Of a stretch of 64,000 bases of DNA, positions 59,701-64,000 are shown one piece after another (the first letter of the stretch is position 1; each line of letters begins with the position of its first letter). This stretch comes from Strix aluco (lineage: Eukaryota; Chordata; Aves; Strigiformes; Strigidae). The stretch is taken from contig NC_133955.1 in the NCBI RefSeq assembly GCF_031877795.1, forward strand, positions 3,720,001-3,784,000, in the 5' to 3' direction. Position numbers and translations under genes: made by a program. The notes under the pieces were generated by a model, which saw only the letters and a program-made list of their open reading frames with translations, did no database searches and was not told the origin of the DNA.

Positions 59701-60361
59701 GCATTTCTGCATGTGAATGACCTGCGGGCAAACTTTCAGAGGAACGTAGGAGCTTTTGTTGCCTGCAGAGCATGCTGCTATCACATTACTATTACTCAAT
59801 AATCAGTTGGCCTGGACATTAGGTTGCGAAAATTTAAACAAATTGTAAACTGTTGAACTTTGCCCCACGCTTACTGCTTATTTCTCTGTCCTGTTCCTGT
59901 TGTTGACAGGGCATTTATAGAAAACAAATCTACGTTAAAATAAGTGACTAAAATTACAGTGTGAGAGAGCTTAGCTTGGCTGCCGCGTGTGATGATCAGC
60001 TTTGTATTGCTGGCTCTGGTGAGCAGTCGCTTTATGGGACGGATTCATTTGGAATAGATGAATAAATGGAGTTTCATTGATTGCTGGGAAGCTTTGTTCA
60101 TTAACATAAGCTGCGAATCTCGGCTGGTTCTTCTCTTGTCAGGAAATTTCACGGCTTTTCAGTCCCCAGGAGATATGGAGCCAGCAGAGACTCTTAGCAC
60201 TACAGCTAAATGTTGTGCCTTTGGCTGCAAACAGGTTTGCTCCGGAGAAGCCCTCCTTCTTGCCTAGACATTGCGATGTTCCTGTGATCTCTCTGCACAT
60301 GCTGGTGTCGAGCCGTACGGCTGGAGTGTGTTTTCTGCTAACGTACTGAATCTCTCCACAG
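56760..60361 (+). other. C6orf89 intron 1
   Basis: Sequence between the C6orf89 CpG-island exon and the first coding exon. I recognise no gene in it. Long T runs occur at 56960-56984 and 58677-58698 and a G run near 58038. The short frames here do not resemble proteins. Confidence 0.5.
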
Positions 60362-60380
60362 CGATTTTTCATCGGAGGCC

Positions 60381-61995
60381 ATGGAGCTTTCGGCCAATGA
60401 GCTCAGCATTTATGACAAGCTATCGGAGACGATTGATCTAGTGAGGCAGACTGGCCACCAGTGTGGGATGTCAGAAAAAGCCATAGAGAAGTTCATCAAG
60501 CAGCTCTTGGAAAGAAATGAGCCCCAAAGGGGACCTCCACGGTACCCTATCTTAGTGGCTCTCTACAAGGTAAGATGTGCGTGCACAGACCGTTTGAGGG
60601 TTGGAGTTCTCCTTTTGCACCAGAGCCGTTTATTTCCCATTGTGTTTTCTTGATTAACTTTTCTAAGTTCTTTATTTAAAAAGCTGTGAAGTGTAGCTTC
60701 TTTCCTTCATTCCACGAACTCGTTTGGAAACAGAAGACAGTTGACCGAGATTTGAAACTGCTCATGTGTGCTGGAAATTTAACATGTCAACACCTTCCTC
60801 TCTTTCATTCTTCAGTAATTTAAACTTGCATTGATTCTTCGGGCAAAGATTCCCAGTGTCAGCACCCTCAGTGGAAATGTGAGGAAGGAAGGAGATTCTC
60901 AAAGTTCAGGCTTGAATAATGAAGAGATCCAGGTTCTGTTTCTGACCCTGTCACAAGCTTTACCTGTCTTTATTCTCCTTCTAGTCTATAAAATAAACCT
61001 GTTGCCATGATGCTTGATGCTAGAAAAATGTTTTGAGACCCTTAACTTAAAAGCTGCTGTAAAAAGTTTTGCAAAGTGAGTGAAAGGATGCTATTGTTAG
61101 GTAGGTTTGAGGTGTTTGCTACAAGGATTAAAACCTTCCCACTGGCATAATATTCAGTAATATTTTGGTGTCATCTTTACAAAGTCATCACGATAGTTTC
61201 TATATAGAAAAAAATTCAAGCTCTTGTCCTATAAAAAGGTGTAAAATGAGGCAGGAGAACAGGAAACTGGAAGTTTGAACTTTCAGCTTCTGTTCTTGTT
61301 TTTGCTGTTGATTCACTTTGACTTTGGCCAGGGGGAGAAATGCGTCATGTCATCTCTAAGGCTTATTTGGGATTCTGGTATGGAGGAGGGAGCTGGTGCC
61401 AACTCTGCCAAAGTGTTTCAAGGCTTGACGGATGTTTGCAAAAAGCCTTGAAAACCTTGTGTAAGAGGTATGGCAGAAGTGCAAGCTTTTATTTGATTAG
61501 GTGGGAGGAATCGGAACTATCTGTAGATAATCCTCATTGCTGTGGTGCTGGATTGTTTGCAGTGCTAAAATACATGCACAGAGTTTTGTGGTTTGGGTTT
61601 GATGGCTGCTTAATTTTGTCCTTGGACAGCCCTAACAAGAAAACTGAGTGACAAATCTGTGTACGTAAATAGCATTGCAGTTGAGCGAGGAACCACAGCA
61701 AAAATTTGCGTGTTCGTCTTAACAGCGCACAGCCACAACCCTTTGATACCAGCCAGAAGGTGTGTCCTGTTCTGAAGACACATCAGCTCACTGCAGTATA
61801 ATTAATTATGTGCCTGTTTTCTCTCGCAGGGCCTGCTCACGCTGGGATTGGTCTTGCTGACTGTTTACTTCGTGATCCAGCCATACAGCCCGCTGCCGCC
61901 TGAAGCTCCGCTCTCCAGAGCCCATGCCTGGGGCTCCCTCATCGGTCACATCCGGCTGCTCTCTCTGCCCATTGCCAAGAAGTACATGCTCGAGA
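60381..61995 (+). CDS. C6orf89: C6orf89 homologue (bombesin receptor-activated protein), N-terminal part
   Basis: The first two coding exons, 60381-60569 (63 codons) and 61830-61995 (55 codons plus one base, donor CTCGAGA|GTAAGG), 118 residues. The protein starts MELSANELSIYDKLSETIDL and contains RQTGHQCGMSEKAIEKFI, almost the same as the human protein. Residues about 56-79 form a single membrane-spanning helix (LVALYKGLLTLGLVLLTVYF), typical of a Golgi type II membrane protein, and the following luminal part includes LLSLPIAKKYM. The human protein is about 350 aa; the remaining exons, including the Trp- and Cys-rich luminal domain, are not in the window. The exon's acceptor, CTCTCCACAG|CG at 60361/60362, lies 19 nt before the start codon. 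Its role is poorly defined; it was named for activating bombesin receptor subtype 3. Confidence 0.95.
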
Positions 61996-64000
61996 GTAAG
62001 GAAATTATTTCTCTGCTGTAGCATAAGCCTAGCAAGAAATACTAAGTTAAATACCAGCCATGTTAATCATCTGAGTGTCTCCCTGGGCACCAAATAACAA
62101 ATGTGTTACTGGCATGGCAACATGGTTTTCTCTTTTTCTACCACTGTACTTAAAAATAGCATCCTGAATTCTAGCTAGGGCTCTTTCCCTTCCATTCATT
62201 GGGGCTGAAGCGTATTTTATCTCTTAACTTCATAATTTTATTCTTGCACATTCTCTTTTCCTTGCTTTTAACACCTCGGGTTTTTTCTTCCACAAGAGTT
62301 CCTCTTCCTCTCAAAATTTCTGCGGTTCTGAGACTCATACTGAGATAGCTGTGCTGGCTAAATGTCACCTTCTTTTATTTTTTCTGAGTAAGCAGGCAAA
62401 GACAGTTTGCCAACCAAATCTTGACATCTGTGAGCAAAGTGTAGAAACCTCAACGTGTGACCTGGGTTTAAGGAGTAGTTTTTGCCAAGTGACGTATTGG
62501 GAAAGGACTGTGGGCTTGAGAGTTACGGTGTTTATAGCGGTTAACGTAACGTTAAGGGTAGTGTGTATGTGAGGAAGGTAGATAAGTGGGTCCCTAGTGA
62601 GGTGGTCCCATCACGGGAGAGGAACGTAATAGATTTTCCTAGACTGGCATAATAGAAATGGAAAAGTTTGAGTAATTCTCAGTTAATCGTTTCCACTGAC
62701 TTAGACTGGCAAATGGGTGTAAGCATGGGCTCTGCCTCTTTGATAAAACACAAAGACTGTCAGTAATGATAAAGCTGTGAATTATTTTGAGCAGGGATGT
62801 GGCACAATGTTGATTGTCTGTCGGCTCACCGTAAAAACAAACTCCTGTATCCATGCCCTTGATGGGTTTAAATTTAGCTTCGGCAGCTCATTGTGTTGGA
62901 GTTGTCTGTTCTGGCTCTGACCTTCCTGCCGTAGCTAAAAAGGGCGCCCTGAAATGCCAGCGCCGTTCTGCGTTTTCTCTGTGTGTCTCCCTCTCTTCCG
63001 CTGACACGTGGGATTTCTGTTGATGCGGGTTCATATGGGTGGGACGGGGTATCCCCCATTGTTCTTCTCCTTCCTTAAACACTGGGATCTCTCTCAGGGA
63101 GGAAAAAACAAAGGCGAGGAGATGGCTCTGATAGCCACCTGACATTAGCAGCCTGCTTATCTGATGCGTTTCAGCGTTGACATGAGTCTGTGCGCACCCC
63201 TCTGCTTCTCTGTGGAGAAAGAAACCAACAGGAACTTTAATGCTCGTATTTGTTCAGTGAAATTTTGTTCAGAAAGCTGACAGGTTCTTCCTTCAGATGC
63301 TGCAGGGCCCCCGTGGATGGGGAGAGCTCAGCAAGGTTCCTTGGGACAGCAAAAGGTTTATAGGACAAGGGCTGCCTGAAGTCATGAGCGTCTTGCTGTG
63401 AAGATAAATAAGAGCAGGAGTAAGTCTGGGCTACTGATGGGAAAACCAGCTGAATGGGGAGGAGATGGGGAAACATCCAAAGGAGCAGGAGTAAAGGGAA
63501 GGATGGATGGAGAGGGAGGATGCAAGGTTGCTGTTTAAATGCATATAAAATCCCTCATGCCTCCATGAGTCCCAGAAATCTTCTGAAGCGATGAGCAATA
63601 GGGTGGGCAACAAGCCAGCTCTGGGGAAAGGGGGGGAGGTACAGAGGGGACGAGGCAGTTCCTGCTCTGTTGTTCCAACAGTATTAGGTTGTGGTGGAAA
63701 CCACAGCATGTCCCAGTTGCCAGATTCGCTAGGGATGACTGGGGTCACTTTGTGCCTCAGCAAAAGGAGCTGGACTAGACCCCGGCTATTGGAATGGGAG
63801 AGTGCAGCACCCAGCCTGAACCTTGGCTGGGTTCCTGTGGGAATCCCTCGTGTCCTGGCTTCCCGGCAGGCAGCTGCAGCCACCGGGCTGTCCCAGCGTC
63901 CGGCTGTCCCAGCAGTGCTGGTGTCAACTTCACGGCTTGCTGCGGAGCGGACCGTGGTAAAACCATGCGGCGGGGATGCGGAAGGCTTTCATGGCGTGGG
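61996..64000 (+). other. C6orf89 intron, running to the window edge
   Basis: No further C6orf89 exon is visible. I looked for the conserved luminal segments of the protein in the plus frames and did not find them, so the next exon must lie beyond 64000. No other gene is recognised. Confidence 0.55.

Noticed and set aside
60058-60267. A 69-residue frame just before the first C6orf89 coding exon
   Set aside because: It ends in a stop before the acceptor and out of frame with C6orf89. Nothing supports it as an alternative first exon.
1-64000. CRISPR arrays, tRNA or rRNA genes, viral insertions
   Set aside because: I saw no regular direct-repeat/spacer array, no tRNA cloverleaf with A and B boxes, and no rRNA or retroviral/viral coding sequence. 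The only mobile elements recognised are CR1 fragments.

Overview
The window is vertebrate nuclear DNA, almost certainly from a bird. Two CR1 LINE 3' ends of the chicken-repeat type (2675-3098 and about 26300-26410) end in the ATTCTGTG-type tail. Interspersed repeats are sparse, the genes are compact and intron-split with GT-AG junctions, and four GC-rich CpG-island promoters are present. I cannot name the species. The gene order matches the human 6p21 CDKN1A neighbourhood: [STK38 promoter, minus] - PTHL (minus) - SRSF3 (+) - CDKN1A (+) - RAB44 (+) - C6orf89 (+, cut by the window end). All exon models were built by hand from reading frames and splice sites, and each complete model keeps one reading frame.

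Region by region. 1.4-2.2 kb: CpG island with three perfect NRF1 palindromes and a minus-strand splice donor, read as the STK38 promoter and first exon. 4.4-7.5 kb: a complete minus-strand gene for a third parathyroid-hormone family peptide (PTH-L), with TATA box, 5' UTR exon, signal-peptide exon and hormone exon, 161 aa. 7.5-14.5 kb: mostly non-coding, with two weak minus-strand exon-like segments. 14.5-20.7 kb: SRSF3, 164 aa, with its conserved poison exon (17346-17802). 20.7-31.4 kb: intergenic, with a CR1 scrap and, toward the right, p53-type response elements. 31.4-36.5 kb: CDKN1A (p21, 157 aa) with TATA promoter, flanking minisatellite and 3' UTR. 39.2-53.1 kb: RAB44, 15 coding exons, 1921 aa, enlarged by a tandem repeat array inside a 4.15 kb exon. 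53-56.5 kb: intergenic, with an eroded CR1 and a G-rich minisatellite. 56.6-64 kb: C6orf89 promoter and the first two coding exons; the rest lies beyond the window.

Functionally the genes are independent: a calciotropic-type peptide hormone, an SR splicing factor that regulates itself through a poison exon, the p53-induced CDK inhibitor p21, a large EF-hand/coiled-coil Rab GTPase and a single-pass membrane protein. The most interesting items are the intact PTHL gene, which placental mammals lack, the cluster of p53-like sites around CDKN1A, the divergent p21 PIP box and C-terminus, the A-B-A-B duplication inside RAB44, a possible in-frame N-terminal extension of C6orf89, and the absence of CPNE5 and PPIL1 between RAB44 and C6orf89.
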